From assembly GCF_900112825.1 (NCBI RefSeq), contig NZ_FONE01000007.1, positions 27,555 through 91,554 on the forward strand: a stretch of 64,000 bases of DNA, in the 5' to 3' direction. The translations under genes were made by a program, and so were the position numbers. Shown here in pieces: positions 1 through 7,967 of the stretch (its first letter is position 1; each line of letters begins with the position of its first letter). The notes under the pieces are model-generated. The model made no database searches. It saw only the letters and a list, made by a program, of their open reading frames with translations, and was not told the DNA's origin. The DNA is from Nitrosomonas sp. Nm166 (GTDB taxonomy: Bacteria; Pseudomonadota; Gammaproteobacteria; Burkholderiales; Nitrosomonadaceae).

Positions 1-786
1 CATTTCTAACGAATGTTTACGCAGCTGAACCATGAAATTAAAGCATGCATCCTCATGATCAAGGTGTTTTTGCATATTTTCACGCAGGAAATTAGGAGAT
101 TGAGCGCCTCGAGACAAGGAATAAGTAATCTTATCGCAGGGGCGGGCGGAAAATTTTATGGCGGTATCACCGAAGCGATAAGGGGTCGCGCTCCAATATT
201 GCGTATGTAATGGATTATTAATCTTTTTGTTCTGGATCATGGTGACGATTTTAAGCTCATGTAAACGGAAATTCCGTGGATCTAAATCCGGGAAAAAGAA
301 TTGAATGAGACTATCTTCAGCAAGAGCCTTCTGAAATTCAACATAGTCTGCTGCATTTCGCACGAAAAATACGGGATGATTGAACATGACGAAATCTTGT
401 GTACCAGATGGACTATGTTCGATGTCCATGAGCTTAATGGCCATTCCACGGCCATCGCCTACCGAATCATCTTGTATTTTTTCGGATCCGTTAGAATAAC
501 GGATCCAGACAGGGTACTCGCGTGCTTGTGCGAAAATTCCAACGCGCATTTCGTCCGGCAGTGGGAGTACATGAAATTGTGCTTTCACGCAACCATGCGT
601 CTTGGCATGAGCATTTCTGTGGGCAAAACCCTGTTTCGCATCAGAGCGAATGCTTTCTTCTACGAGCTGCGAGATTTGCTGAATTGCAAGCGCCTCATTC
701 TCAAGTACCAGTTCGTCACTAAAGGCGCAAGTCGGGATGAGCGGTACTGGTACTAAAGCCAAGCTCAAAAGAAGTCCTTTTAACAT
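1..786 (-). CDS. Catalase-family protein (partial, C-terminus beyond window)
   Basis: An open frame of 262 codons runs on the minus strand from ATG at 784-786 and is still open at base 1, so the C-terminus is missing. The N-terminus is a probable signal peptide (MLKGLLLSLALVPVPL followed by IPTCAFS), suggesting export. Then comes a catalase-like core: HRNAHAKTHGCVKAQFHV, IFAQAREYPVWIRYSNG, DDSVGDGRGMAIKL and QDFVMFNHPVFFVRN. These match the heme-dependent catalase-like (SrpA/y4iL-type) family, which includes catalases and peroxidases. The proximal heme Tyr would lie beyond the window edge. A GGAAG ribosome site sits about 9 nt upstream of the start. Plus-strand ORFs here are shadows. Enzymatic activity is inferred. 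Confidence 0.82.
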   Translation of the reverse strand, partial: MLKGLLLSLALVPVPLIPTCAFSDELVLENEALAIQQISQLVEESIRSDAKQGFAHRNAHAKTHGCVKAQFHVLPLPDEMRVGIFAQAREYPVWIRYSNGSEKIQDDSVGDGRGMAIKLMDIEHSPSGTQDFVMFNHPVFFVRNAADYVEFQKALAEDSLIQFFFPDLDPRNFRLHELKIVTMIQNKKINNPLHTQYWSATPYRFGDTAIKFSARPCDKITYSLSRGAQSPNFLRENMQKHLDHEDACFNFMVQLRKHSLEM

Positions 787-855
787 TTCAATATACTTCC
801 GGAATATTCATATAAGTATTTTTATGCTAAAAGGCCTTCCATGTTGCATCCTGTG

Positions 856-1173
856 CTATTTGATGAGCTGCAGGCTATTTTTAACCGATTTTACACCAGC
901 AACACCGCGTGCTAATTCAGCCGCTCTGTCGATACTGGCGGTATCGCTTACGAAACCACTTAACTGAACTACGCCTTTGAAGGTCTCAACGTTGATTTCA
1001 GTCGATTTCAACGTTGGATCATTAAAAATGGCCGCTTTAACCTTGGTAGTAATCACAGCATCATCAAAATATTCTCCGGTTCCTTCTCGTTTTTCAGTTG
1101 ATCCGCATCCCATAGCTGTCAATAATGCCAAGGTCAAGAAAGATGCAAAGAATAACTTAACAAAGTATTTCAT
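856..1173 (-). CDS. Single-BON-domain lipoprotein (OsmY-like)
   Basis: A 105-residue protein with a lipoprotein signal: hydrophobic segment FLTLALLTAMGC with Cys23 as the lipidation site. One BON domain follows (about residues 36-105), with FDDAVITTKVKAAIFNDP at its start and GVVQLSGFVSD in the middle. BON domains are phospholipid-binding modules found in OsmY and related envelope-stress proteins. The strong AGGAG-type site upstream of ATG 1171-1173 supports the start. It is most likely a periplasmic lipoprotein that helps maintain the outer membrane under osmotic stress. It is related to the four-BON protein at 1981, with the same F/Y-DD-A-I-T-x-K-V-K domain opening. Confidence 0.85.
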   Translation of the reverse strand: MKYFVKLFFASFLTLALLTAMGCGSTEKREGTGEYFDDAVITTKVKAAIFNDPTLKSTEINVETFKGVVQLSGFVSDTASIDRAAELARGVAGVKSVKNSLQLIK

Positions 1174-1303
1174 GATTTAATCTCCTGTTAATTTCTTATT
1201 TCAATGCTCAATACCGATATCATAATATCGAAAAAACCTTGAATATTTCAGCGCAGCATGAACCATCAACAATCACCCTAATCGCTTATCTCTAAAATAG
1301 AAG

Positions 1304-1657
1304 TTAGTGCTGCATATTCACCATTTGGCGACACGTTTCAGCGCAATCTCTACATGCTTGAACACATTCATCCATATCTCCAATCCGCTCGCAATCGATT
1401 GCACATGCTTCACAGATCTCGGCGCAGATTCCACAAAGAGAAGAAGAATGGTGAGAACTACTGAGCATAAAGTTGGCTGAAGTCTGGCATATTTCGGCAC
1501 AATTCATTAGCAGGCGAAAATGGGCTGCTTCAACATGTTTTCCGCCAGTTTCAAGACAATGGTTCATCCCGGTCTGCAAGCAGATCTGGTGACACCGAGT
1601 GCAGGCAGCTATGCAATTCTGCATATCTTGGCTCGCGTGCGAAGATGTGTGGTGCAT
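1304..1657 (-). CDS. Cys-rich four-helix-bundle copper-binding protein (Csp/DUF326-like)
   Basis: 117 residues with about sixteen cysteines in CxxxC spacing along predicted helices: NCIAACTRCHQIC, NCAEIC, CGICAEICEACAIDC and CVQACRDCAETC. This is the signature of the copper storage proteins (Csp), four-helix bundles whose Cys-lined core stores many Cu(I) ions. There is no signal peptide, so it resembles the cytosolic Csp3 type. The N-terminus is His-rich (MHHTSSHAS), which could also bind metal. An AGGAGAAT ribosome site precedes the ATG. A CGAACAGACTG motif lies about 125 nt upstream. Metal binding is inferred from the family. Confidence 0.85.
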   Translation of the reverse strand: MHHTSSHASQDMQNCIAACTRCHQICLQTGMNHCLETGGKHVEAAHFRLLMNCAEICQTSANFMLSSSHHSSSLCGICAEICEACAIDCERIGDMDECVQACRDCAETCRQMVNMQH

Positions 1658-1780
1658 GATATTCTCCTAAGGTAATGAATAATCGAATAAAGAAAGATAA
1701 CTAATCCAATCCTTATTTCCAATCCTTATTTCATTCAGACTTAAAAAATGCTAACCACCTTATTATTGAAATCAAACACA

Positions 1781-1795
1781 GTCTGTTCGGTAACA
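1781..1795 (-). promoter_or_regulatory. CGAACAGACTG-type motif upstream of the Csp-like gene
   Basis: Read on the minus strand this is GTTACCGAACAGACTGTG. Near-identical strings occur before several other stress-type genes in the window (1891, 4277, 20458, 25129). It lies about 125 nt upstream of the start at 1657. A role as promoter or operator is inferred only from recurrence. Confidence 0.4.
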
Positions 1796-1883
1796 AACAT
1801 ACAAGCAGAAAATTTAACGCTAGAAAGAAACGATTACACGAATAAAAACATTTTAGCTAGAGAAATCAATTAGAAAATTGCGT

Positions 1884-1904
1884 TCGATATCGAACAGACG
1901 ATGA
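1884..1904 (+). promoter_or_regulatory. CGAACAGACG motif upstream of the four-BON gene
   Basis: The string TATCGAACAGACGATGAGC lies about 90 nt before ATG 1981 and shares the CGnACAGAC core with the motifs at 1781, 4277, 20458 and 25129. CGTTCGATATCGAACAG also contains the perfect palindrome TTCGATATCGAA. The function is unknown; a shared stress regulator or sigma factor site is the simplest guess. Confidence 0.4.
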
Positions 1905-1980
1905 GCCATTCACTACCTAAGATTTACTAAGTTTTGTAGCGTTATCGATTACTTAAGATTAGTTACTTGAAGGAAGACAC

Positions 1981-3303
1981 ATGAAAACAATAAAGAAAAT
2001 AAAGAACCCAGATAGTTCAGTAAAAGGAATTCTTTTGATGGCTGGCTTAGGCATTATTGTCGGCTTAATGGGTTGCCAGCAAGAAAGATCGGCTGAAAAA
2101 ACAGAGCAAACTGAGGATCGCTCGGTTGAAAATGCTGGAAAGAAGATTGAGCAGTTAGCAGAACAAGCAGGCCAAAAAATTGACAAGGCAGGAGAGTCAA
2201 TAAGTCAATATATTGATGACTCAGCCATTACGGCCAAAGTGAAGACGGCGATTATCGATGATCCCTTGCTCAAAGCGTCTGAAATTAAAGTCACGACGGA
2301 GAATGGCATAGTTCGGCTGAGCGGTGTACTGGATTCTCAGGAAAAGATCGATAGAGCGCTGGAAGTTGCACAGAATCAGGAAAATGTGAAATCTGTTCAA
2401 AACGATCTAACTTTGGATGTGCCTGTGCAGCCCGAATCAGAACAAGCAAGTCAAAAACTTGACAAGACAGGAGAGTCAATAGGTCAATACATTGATGATT
2501 CAGTCATTACAGCCAAAGTGAAGGCGGCGATTATTGATGACCCCTTGCTTAAAGTATTTGAAATTAAAGTCTCGACGGAGAATGGCATGGTTCGGCTGAG
2601 CGGTGTACTGGATTCTCAGGAAAAGATCGATAGAGCGTTAGAAGTTGCGAAGAATCAGGAAAATGTTAAATCTGTTCAAAACGATCTAACGTTGGATGTG
2701 CCTGTACAGCCCGAATCAGAACAAGCAAGTCAGAAACCTGATGAGGCGGGCGAATCTATCGGTCAATACATTGATGACTCAGTCATTACAGCCAACGTAA
2801 AAGCGGCGATTATTGATGACCCCTTGCTTAAAGCGTCTGAAATTAAAGTCACGACAGAGAATGGCATGGTTCGGCTGAGCGGTGTATTGGATTCTCAGGA
2901 AAAGATCAATAGGGCGCTAGAAGTTGCACAGAATCAAGAAAATGTCAAATCTGTTCAAAACGGTCTGGCTCTAGGTGTGCCTGGACAGTCTGCAGCAGAT
3001 TTAGCAAGTCAAAAGCTTGATGAGGCAAAGGAATCGATGAGCGCTAAAATGGCAGATGCTGATCAGTACATTGACGACTCAGCCATTACCGCCAAAGTGA
3101 AGGCGGCGATTATCGATGACCCCTTGCTTAAAGCGTCTGAAATTAAAGTCACGACAGAGAATGGTATGGTTCGGCTGAGCGGTGTACTGGATTCTCAGGA
3201 AAAGATCAACAGAGCGTTAGAAGTTGCGAAGAATCAGGAAAATGTCAAATCTGTTCATAATGATCTGACCTTGGATGCGACTGAGCAGTCTCAGTCCGAA
3301 TGA
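1981..3303 (+). CDS. Four-BON-domain lipoprotein
   Basis: 440 residues. An N-terminal lipoprotein signal ends at GLMGC (Cys32), followed by a charged, Gln/Glu-rich stretch. Four BON domains follow at about residues 77-147, 170-240, 263-331 and 363-432. Each begins QYIDDS(A/V)ITA and contains RLSGVLDSQEKI, and the copies are almost identical, showing recent tandem duplication with a period near 93 residues (100 for the last). Linkers vary (PESEQASQK, AADLASQKLDEAKES). BON domains bind phospholipid; OsmY-type proteins act in periplasmic osmotic protection. ATG 1981 follows TTGAAGGAAG. The near-identical copies make copy-number change by recombination likely. Periplasmic location is inferred. 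Confidence 0.85.
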   Translation: MKTIKKIKNPDSSVKGILLMAGLGIIVGLMGCQQERSAEKTEQTEDRSVENAGKKIEQLAEQAGQKIDKAGESISQYIDDSAITAKVKTAIIDDPLLKASEIKVTTENGIVRLSGVLDSQEKIDRALEVAQNQENVKSVQNDLTLDVPVQPESEQASQKLDKTGESIGQYIDDSVITAKVKAAIIDDPLLKVFEIKVSTENGMVRLSGVLDSQEKIDRALEVAKNQENVKSVQNDLTLDVPVQPESEQASQKPDEAGESIGQYIDDSVITANVKAAIIDDPLLKASEIKVTTENGMVRLSGVLDSQEKINRALEVAQNQENVKSVQNGLALGVPGQSAADLASQKLDEAKESMSAKMADADQYIDDSAITAKVKAAIIDDPLLKASEIKVTTENGMVRLSGVLDSQEKINRALEVAKNQENVKSVHNDLTLDATEQSQSE

Positions 3304-3429
3304 GGATCGTAAAATGCGGCGAATTTTCTCGGAATCTTACCCAGTGTTGTGGAACCATAAGCATGAGCGGCTGTGTTACGTTAAGAGAGGGGATATTTTA
3401 TATTTTTTCTATAACCAGCTGCCGTTTCG

Positions 3430-3866
3430 GGTTGTACTTCAGAACGCACCGAGCAGAATAAAGTATCCCAACCACAGACTCAACTAAAACCCAACAAGAG
3501 GACAGCGATATTGCCGCTCAACCAGTTCACACGGAAACCGGAGAAGCTTCTTGGTATGGGCAGGATTCCCAGGTAAAAAAACGATCAGCAATAAAACAAC
3601 TTATGATAAAACCGAGATGACAGCTGCTCATGCGAATTTACCCTTGGGAACTACAGCTGAGGTAATCAACCTGAGTAATGAGAAAAAAGTTGAGGTCAAG
3701 GTCAAGATTAACGATTTATGTTGAAGACCGCCGTGTCATTGATGTTTCTCATGCTGCCAGCTAAATAGCTGGATATGGTTGAGGAAGGTACTACTCCTGT
3801 TAAGATTGAAGCTGAGCCTGCTGAGAAGGAAAGCTCTACCGACATATCAATCAGTAAAGCAAGATA
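3430..3866 (+). pseudogene. Decayed RlpA-like septal lytic transglycosylase
   Basis: No single frame is intact, but pieces of an RlpA double-psi beta-barrel protein can be read across frameshifts: a lipobox-like AAVSGCTSE, then ETGEASWYGQD, then a shifted frame with GKKTISNKTTYDKTEMTAAH and ANLPLGTTAEVINLSNEKKV, then another shift to YVEDRRVIDVSHAAS and a stop. This order matches intact RlpA (GxASWYG ... TAAH.TLP.GT ... INDRGP...RVIDLS..AA). At least three frame changes and an in-frame stop before the lipobox show that it is dead. It lies directly downstream of the four-BON gene. Confidence 0.75.
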
Positions 3867-3927
3867 ATAAGGAGTAAAAAGATAATAAGGAGTAAAAGAG
3901 AAAGAGATTATTTGTATAAAAGTTACT

Positions 3928-3963
3928 CCGATTATAGGATTTAACTCAAAATCCTATAATCGG
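3928..3963. terminator. Bidirectional terminator hairpin
   Basis: Perfect 15-bp stem CCGATTATAGGATTT / AAATCCTATAATCGG with a 6-nt loop, followed by CTTATTTTAATT on the plus strand. It sits downstream of the minus-strand csbD-like gene and of the plus-strand rlpA remnant, so it could serve both. Confidence 0.75.
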
Positions 3964-3976
3964 CTTATTTTAATTC

Positions 3977-4174
3977 CTACATTCTTTTGCAGAAGTCATC
4001 GATTTGTTTATCAGCTTCGTCTTTGGTGATTCCATATCTTTCCTGGATTCTGCCAGCTAATTCCTCGCGTTTGCCTTCTATCATATCGAAATCATCATCG
4101 GTTAATTTAGCCCATTGCTGCTGTGCTTTACCTTTGAGCTGTGTCCAGTTACCTTTAATTTGATCCCAATTCAT
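3977..4174 (-). CDS. CsbD-family stress protein
   Basis: 65 residues opening MNWDQIKGNWTQLKGKAQQQ and ending in the Gly-Ile-Thr-Lys-Asp region (RYGITKDEADKQIDDF). This is the full usual length and pattern of the CsbD family (YjbJ in E. coli), abundant small cytoplasmic general-stress proteins of unknown biochemistry. AAGGAGAA precedes the ATG. A CGTACAGACTG motif lies about 105 nt upstream, shared with other stress genes here. A strong hairpin follows the stop. Confidence 0.9.
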   Translation of the reverse strand: MNWDQIKGNWTQLKGKAQQQWAKLTDDDFDMIEGKREELAGRIQERYGITKDEADKQIDDFCKRM

Positions 4175-4275
4175 AATTAATTCTCCTTAATTAGTTTATT
4201 AATTAAGTGATAGTAATGTTCAACACAGTTTCACATCATCTTCACTTACCTGTAACCATAAAGGTGAAAACAAAG

Positions 4276-4293
4276 CTCAGTCTGTACGATAGC
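4276..4293 (-). promoter_or_regulatory. CGTACAGACTG motif upstream of the csbD-like gene
   Basis: The minus strand reads GGTTAGCTATCGTACAGACT then GAGC. It shares the CGnACAGACTG core with sites at 1781, 1891, 20458 and 25129. A regulatory role is inferred from recurrence only. Confidence 0.4.
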
Positions 4294-4569
4294 TAACCAA
4301 AACATCACACCAAATTTTTAACTGTCGTAAAGAAGATCTCTATGTTTATTTTGTTGGGATAGCGGTCAGCATGGCATCGGTGTGTGCAATCGGTCTGACT
4401 GTGATCAAGCTTTGCTGTGACGCTTCGCAGTATGTATGTGTGCTAGCGAACTGTTCTTTGCACGTTATCGATCTAAATTACGGATGAAATTTATTCAATT
4501 GAATGGCTTAAATTTCGCTAGCTCACAGAAGATACTTCAACCCTTGCAGCAATTTCGAGGTTTAATTCA

Positions 4570-4980
4570 ATGGATACAAAAATAATGAAGAATGCTTACT
4601 CTATAAAAAAACCGCATCAACTGATGCGTATCATTGGTGTACTCATGATTTGCCCTTTGCTTTTGGCTGCCTGCAAAAGCATTCCGGCGCCAAATGATCA
4701 GATAGCTGCTTCCAAAACGGCGGTAAATGATGCCCTCAGTGCTGGCGGGAATGAATTTGCACCGCTACCGCTTAAGTCAGCGATAGAAAAAATGGAAGCT
4801 GCCGAGCGCGCGATGGGAAAAGAGGATTATGAACTTGCCAAGCGACTTGCCGAGCAGGCCCAGATTGATGCGCAATTAGCTGGAGCCATGGCACGGTCAG
4901 CTAAAGCGCAGAAAGCAGCAGAGGCATTGCAGGAATCCAGCCGCGTGCTGCGCCAAGAAATAGATCGTCAAGCCCCATAA
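4570..4980 (+). CDS. DUF4398-type lipoprotein
   Basis: 136 residues. A lipoprotein signal ends at LLLAAC (Cys35), then IPAPNDQIAASKTAVNDALSAG and an Ala/Glu-rich helical region (PLKSAIEKMEAAERAMGKED, ELAKRLAEQAQIDAQLAGA). The NxAxxxIxxAxxA-type start and helical content fit DUF4398 proteins, which are often encoded just upstream of an OmpA-family lipoprotein as here (20 nt to the next start). No enzymatic function is known. It is probably a periplasmic or outer-membrane structural partner of the following OmpA-like protein. Confidence 0.75.
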   Translation: MDTKIMKNAYSIKKPHQLMRIIGVLMICPLLLAACKSIPAPNDQIAASKTAVNDALSAGGNEFAPLPLKSAIEKMEAAERAMGKEDYELAKRLAEQAQIDAQLAGAMARSAKAQKAAEALQESSRVLRQEIDRQAP

Positions 4981-4999
4981 ATCTTTACTGGAGTCTACC

Positions 5000-5773
5000 A
5001 TGCAAAAATGGCATTTTTCTAGAATTCTGATTGCTGCTGCTCTTATTTCGGGTTGTGCAACACCGCAACATCCATCGCTTACAGAAGCGCATAGAAATTA
5101 CAACAATGCGCTCATGAACCCACAAGTAACCGAAATGGCAGCACTTGAATTAGAAGAAGCAAATAAATTTCTGAATAGAGCGGATCTTGCCTTAAAGAAA
5201 GGAAAGGATGCCAAGGTGGATCACTTGGCTTATATGGCAAACCAGCAAGTTGCTATCGCCCAGGAAACTGCCAAGGCAAAAGTAGCGGAATCAAAAGTAG
5301 CGAATGCAAATGCAGAGCGTGATCGGGTGTTGCTGGAAGCCAGAACGGCTGAGGCTGATGAAGCCAGAAGACAATTAGAGGAGCTGAAGGCCAAGAAAAC
5401 GGAACGCGGTTTAGTGATTACGCTGAGCGATATATTGTTCCGTACCAATATGGCTCAACTCGAGACCGGTGGGATGCGTACTGTGCAAAAGCTGGCTGAT
5501 TTTCTCAAACAATATCCTCAACGTACCGTACTGATTGAAGGCCACACGGATAGTACCGGCAGTCACAATTACAACCAGGAGCTCTCTGACCGACGTGCCT
5601 ATGCCGTGCAAAGGGCGCTTATCAATAATGGAGTCAGCAGTGACCGTATTACTTCGCGAGGCTATGGTGAAACTTTTCCAGTCGCTAGCAATGATACTTT
5701 CGAAGGACGTCAACTGAATCGGCGTGTAGAAGTCATTTTGTCTGAGGATGGCGGCAGCGTTATCCCGCGTTAA
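5000..5773 (+). CDS. OmpA-family lipoprotein with DUF4398-like N-terminus
   Basis: 257 residues. The signal peptide ends at ALISGC (Cys19). Residues 25-140 form an Ala/Glu/Lys-rich helical segment resembling the preceding DUF4398 protein. Residues about 142-250 are an OmpA C-terminal peptidoglycan-binding domain: FRTNMAQLETGG, VLIEGHTDSTGSHNYNQELS, DRRAYAVQRAL and NRRVEVILSED. The Asp in HTDSTG and the Arg in NRRVE are the residues that contact diaminopimelate in this family. GGAG precedes the start, and the gene is an operon partner of the one at 4570. It likely anchors the outer membrane to the wall. Confidence 0.88.
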   Translation: MQKWHFSRILIAAALISGCATPQHPSLTEAHRNYNNALMNPQVTEMAALELEEANKFLNRADLALKKGKDAKVDHLAYMANQQVAIAQETAKAKVAESKVANANAERDRVLLEARTAEADEARRQLEELKAKKTERGLVITLSDILFRTNMAQLETGGMRTVQKLADFLKQYPQRTVLIEGHTDSTGSHNYNQELSDRRAYAVQRALINNGVSSDRITSRGYGETFPVASNDTFEGRQLNRRVEVILSEDGGSVIPR

Positions 5774-6068
5774 GAAGCAATCCTTAAGGAAGAAAGACGG
5801 CGGCGCGGAACAAGAATTAGAATTGGATATATAGTTGCCCATCCGCATCTAATTTTACCTTCAACAGTTGGGGTTTTCTCATTAACGAGAGAGGTAAGCT
5901 GTTTTTAAGGATGTCAGCGTGTTGCTGAGCTCGGCACACAGCCGATATGAGCGTCATAAGGAAAATCTGCCGAAGGAAATTAGCTGCTGGAAGAATGTAC
6001 TTTTGTAGTTTGGGGTGTGCAAAAGAAGACAAGCTTATTTATTCAACCTCTAACTAACTACCTGCCTC

Positions 6069-6311
6069 ATGTATTTTCTTATGGATTGGGTGAATTTAAT
6101 TCAATGGCCTGCAATGATTGCCTCTATAGCGGCGGCATGGTATGTCGCAGCAGAAAGAAAAGATAATCGTAATTGGGGTTTCTGGTTATTTTTGCTCAGC
6201 AATCTGTTATGGCTTATCTGGTCCATTCCCCATTCTGCTTGGGCACTTGCAGCATTGCAACTCATTTTAGCTGGAATGAATATTCGAGGTGTCCTAAAGA
6301 GTGCAACGTAA
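6069..6311 (+). CDS. Small two-helix membrane protein of unknown function
   Basis: 80 residues. Hydrophobic segments occur at about 9-27 (LIQWPAMIASIAAAWYVAA) and 38-72 (GFWLFLLSNLLWLIWSIPHS onward), separated by a charged loop ERKDNRNW. The pattern is reminiscent of small inner-membrane proteins with tryptophan-rich second helices, but I do not recognise a named family. It stands alone. The start could instead be at the second ATG (MDWVNLIQ). Confidence 0.6.
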   Translation: MYFLMDWVNLIQWPAMIASIAAAWYVAAERKDNRNWGFWLFLLSNLLWLIWSIPHSAWALAALQLILAGMNIRGVLKSAT

Positions 6312-6451
6312 CATAGATAAATTGCTTATTAATTGCGGTACTGCGATGAGAAAAATGCTTATTACAAGAAATCTTATTATTCAATGAATTAAATATTCAT
6401 TCGAATCTGGATTGTTTGCCATATATTTTAGGCCTAACTTTATAAAACAGA

Positions 6452-6482
6452 GGGTTCAGCATTTTTGCTGAGCCCTTCTTTG
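6452..6482 (+). terminator. Rho-independent terminator
   Basis: GGGTTCAGCA / TGCTGAGCCC stem with a short T-rich loop, followed by TTCTTTG. It is 140 bp downstream of the small membrane protein gene. The rest of 6312-6780 shows no gene. Confidence 0.7.
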
Positions 6483-6780
6483 TGTATGAAGGTTAGGATC
6501 ATTGGACTACAGAGCATGTGCCAAGAAAAATTCTATACATTTTATTGAATCCAGCATTTTGTTATATAAATTTCCGCATTTACAGTGAGTTAAACGCATG
6601 AGAAGCTGGTTATTCTTCTCTTGCAATTCTGCTGCGTGGGGAACTGATCGCGCTGCAATTAAACCCATCTTTCCGTAACTCATGCTTCAAATTTTAAGGA
6701 TATAATCTTCATGGCTTAACTCGATTCATAGCTTAAACACGACCGATCAACTGTAGAATTTTTCACCCGATGAGGACGAT

Positions 6781-7764
6781 ATGAACTCAGTTTTACAGAT
6801 TTCGCCAGATGAAAGCAGCATAGATATTGAAGCTTTGCCGGTCACGCGCACCGAAGTTGAGCAAGGAGCACTTTCCGATGAGAATATTCAACTGGGTGCT
6901 CTCTTATTAAACTGTAGAGGCTACGTCATTCTCCGGCAGATACTTTCTCCAAGCTTAAACGCCGCCCTGCATGACTCAATGGATGAACTGGTCAAAGACT
7001 GCATAGAAACCTGGGGTGACCAAACTCCCCAGCTGGGTCAAGGTCAGAAAATTCTGAAATCCCATCAATTTGGAGTCTTGTTCTGGGAGCGTGGCTCGCG
7101 TTTGAAAATGTTTCCGAGGCTGGTGGGACCTTTTGCCGATCCCGCTATCCTCGCGAATTCACTTGTCCTTCCGATTTTGCGGGCAGCGTTCGGCTCTTCT
7201 TTTTATTGCAAATCAGTCGCAAGTGATGTTTGCATGAAAGGGGCAATGCTTCAGGCCCCTCATCGTGATTTGGTCCATTATTCAAGTGGACCGTCAGGTT
7301 ATATTGTAAATATCGCTACGGTTCACTCCCACCGGGATAACGGTCCTTTAGAAATCTGGCCGGGCGGGAGCCAATTCTGGCACAAGGGCATTTTTCTAAA
7401 CATGGGACTGAATGTACGCGTGCAGGACGCAAGAAACCCACCTGTCGACAAGCTGGCCAGCTTCATCGACTCTAAGTACGTCGAGCTCTGGCCAGGCGAT
7501 GTGCTGATAAGAGACCCTGGCATGTGGCACCGGGGCACGCCAAATAACTCCGGTGTGCCGAGGCCGATGCTCACCATTGGTTATTATAAGAGAGGGTTCA
7601 GTTGCCACTATGGAGATCCAGGCTATAACGCCAGCCCAAAAGAGATGCGCAAGCTGGCTCCTTCGATTCAATCGCTTTTCCGCTATAGTTATGACTGGAG
7701 GGATCCGCTTTTTTGGAAATTACAGATCGAGCGGATGCAGAAGCGTCGCAAAGGAACTGTATGA
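6781..7764 (+). CDS. Phytanoyl-CoA dioxygenase (PhyH)-family Fe(II)/2-oxoglutarate oxygenase
   Basis: 327 residues. The double-stranded beta-helix iron site is visible: His161-x-Asp163 in QAPHRDLVHYSS, and the distal His250 in DPGMWHRGTPNNSG. Arg261 (GVPRPMLTIGYY) is placed to bind 2-oxoglutarate. GPLEIWPGGSQFW is the typical conserved turn between them. The family hydroxylates small lipid or secondary-metabolite substrates; the substrate here cannot be told. It is monocistronic, with GATGAGGACG before the ATG. No biosynthetic cluster surrounds it. Confidence 0.85.
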   Translation: MNSVLQISPDESSIDIEALPVTRTEVEQGALSDENIQLGALLLNCRGYVILRQILSPSLNAALHDSMDELVKDCIETWGDQTPQLGQGQKILKSHQFGVLFWERGSRLKMFPRLVGPFADPAILANSLVLPILRAAFGSSFYCKSVASDVCMKGAMLQAPHRDLVHYSSGPSGYIVNIATVHSHRDNGPLEIWPGGSQFWHKGIFLNMGLNVRVQDARNPPVDKLASFIDSKYVELWPGDVLIRDPGMWHRGTPNNSGVPRPMLTIGYYKRGFSCHYGDPGYNASPKEMRKLAPSIQSLFRYSYDWRDPLFWKLQIERMQKRRKGTV

Positions 7765-7967
7765 CCAAAGCGCGATGCCCGAGCCTGGCAATGCAGAAAA
7801 AGATTGATCTATAAGCTAACTTCTTTATTTCTTACACACTCAACTATATTAACAACCCGTGAAGTTACTGCACCGTAAGAATTTCATGGGTCTTTTGACG
7901 TTTTAGAGCGAATCAGCTATTTTGCATCATTTTTGTCACCCGGCGCATAACGCAAAGTAGCTAAGTA

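Noticed and set aside
13..967. Several plus-strand ORFs (e.g. 301-756, 737-967) at the left edge
   Set aside because: They lie opposite the catalase-like and BON genes, which have clear family signatures, signal peptides and ribosome sites.
5411..5848. Minus-strand ORF opposite the OmpA-family gene
   Set aside because: Shadow of a well-supported OmpA domain; composition and lack of ribosome site argue against it.
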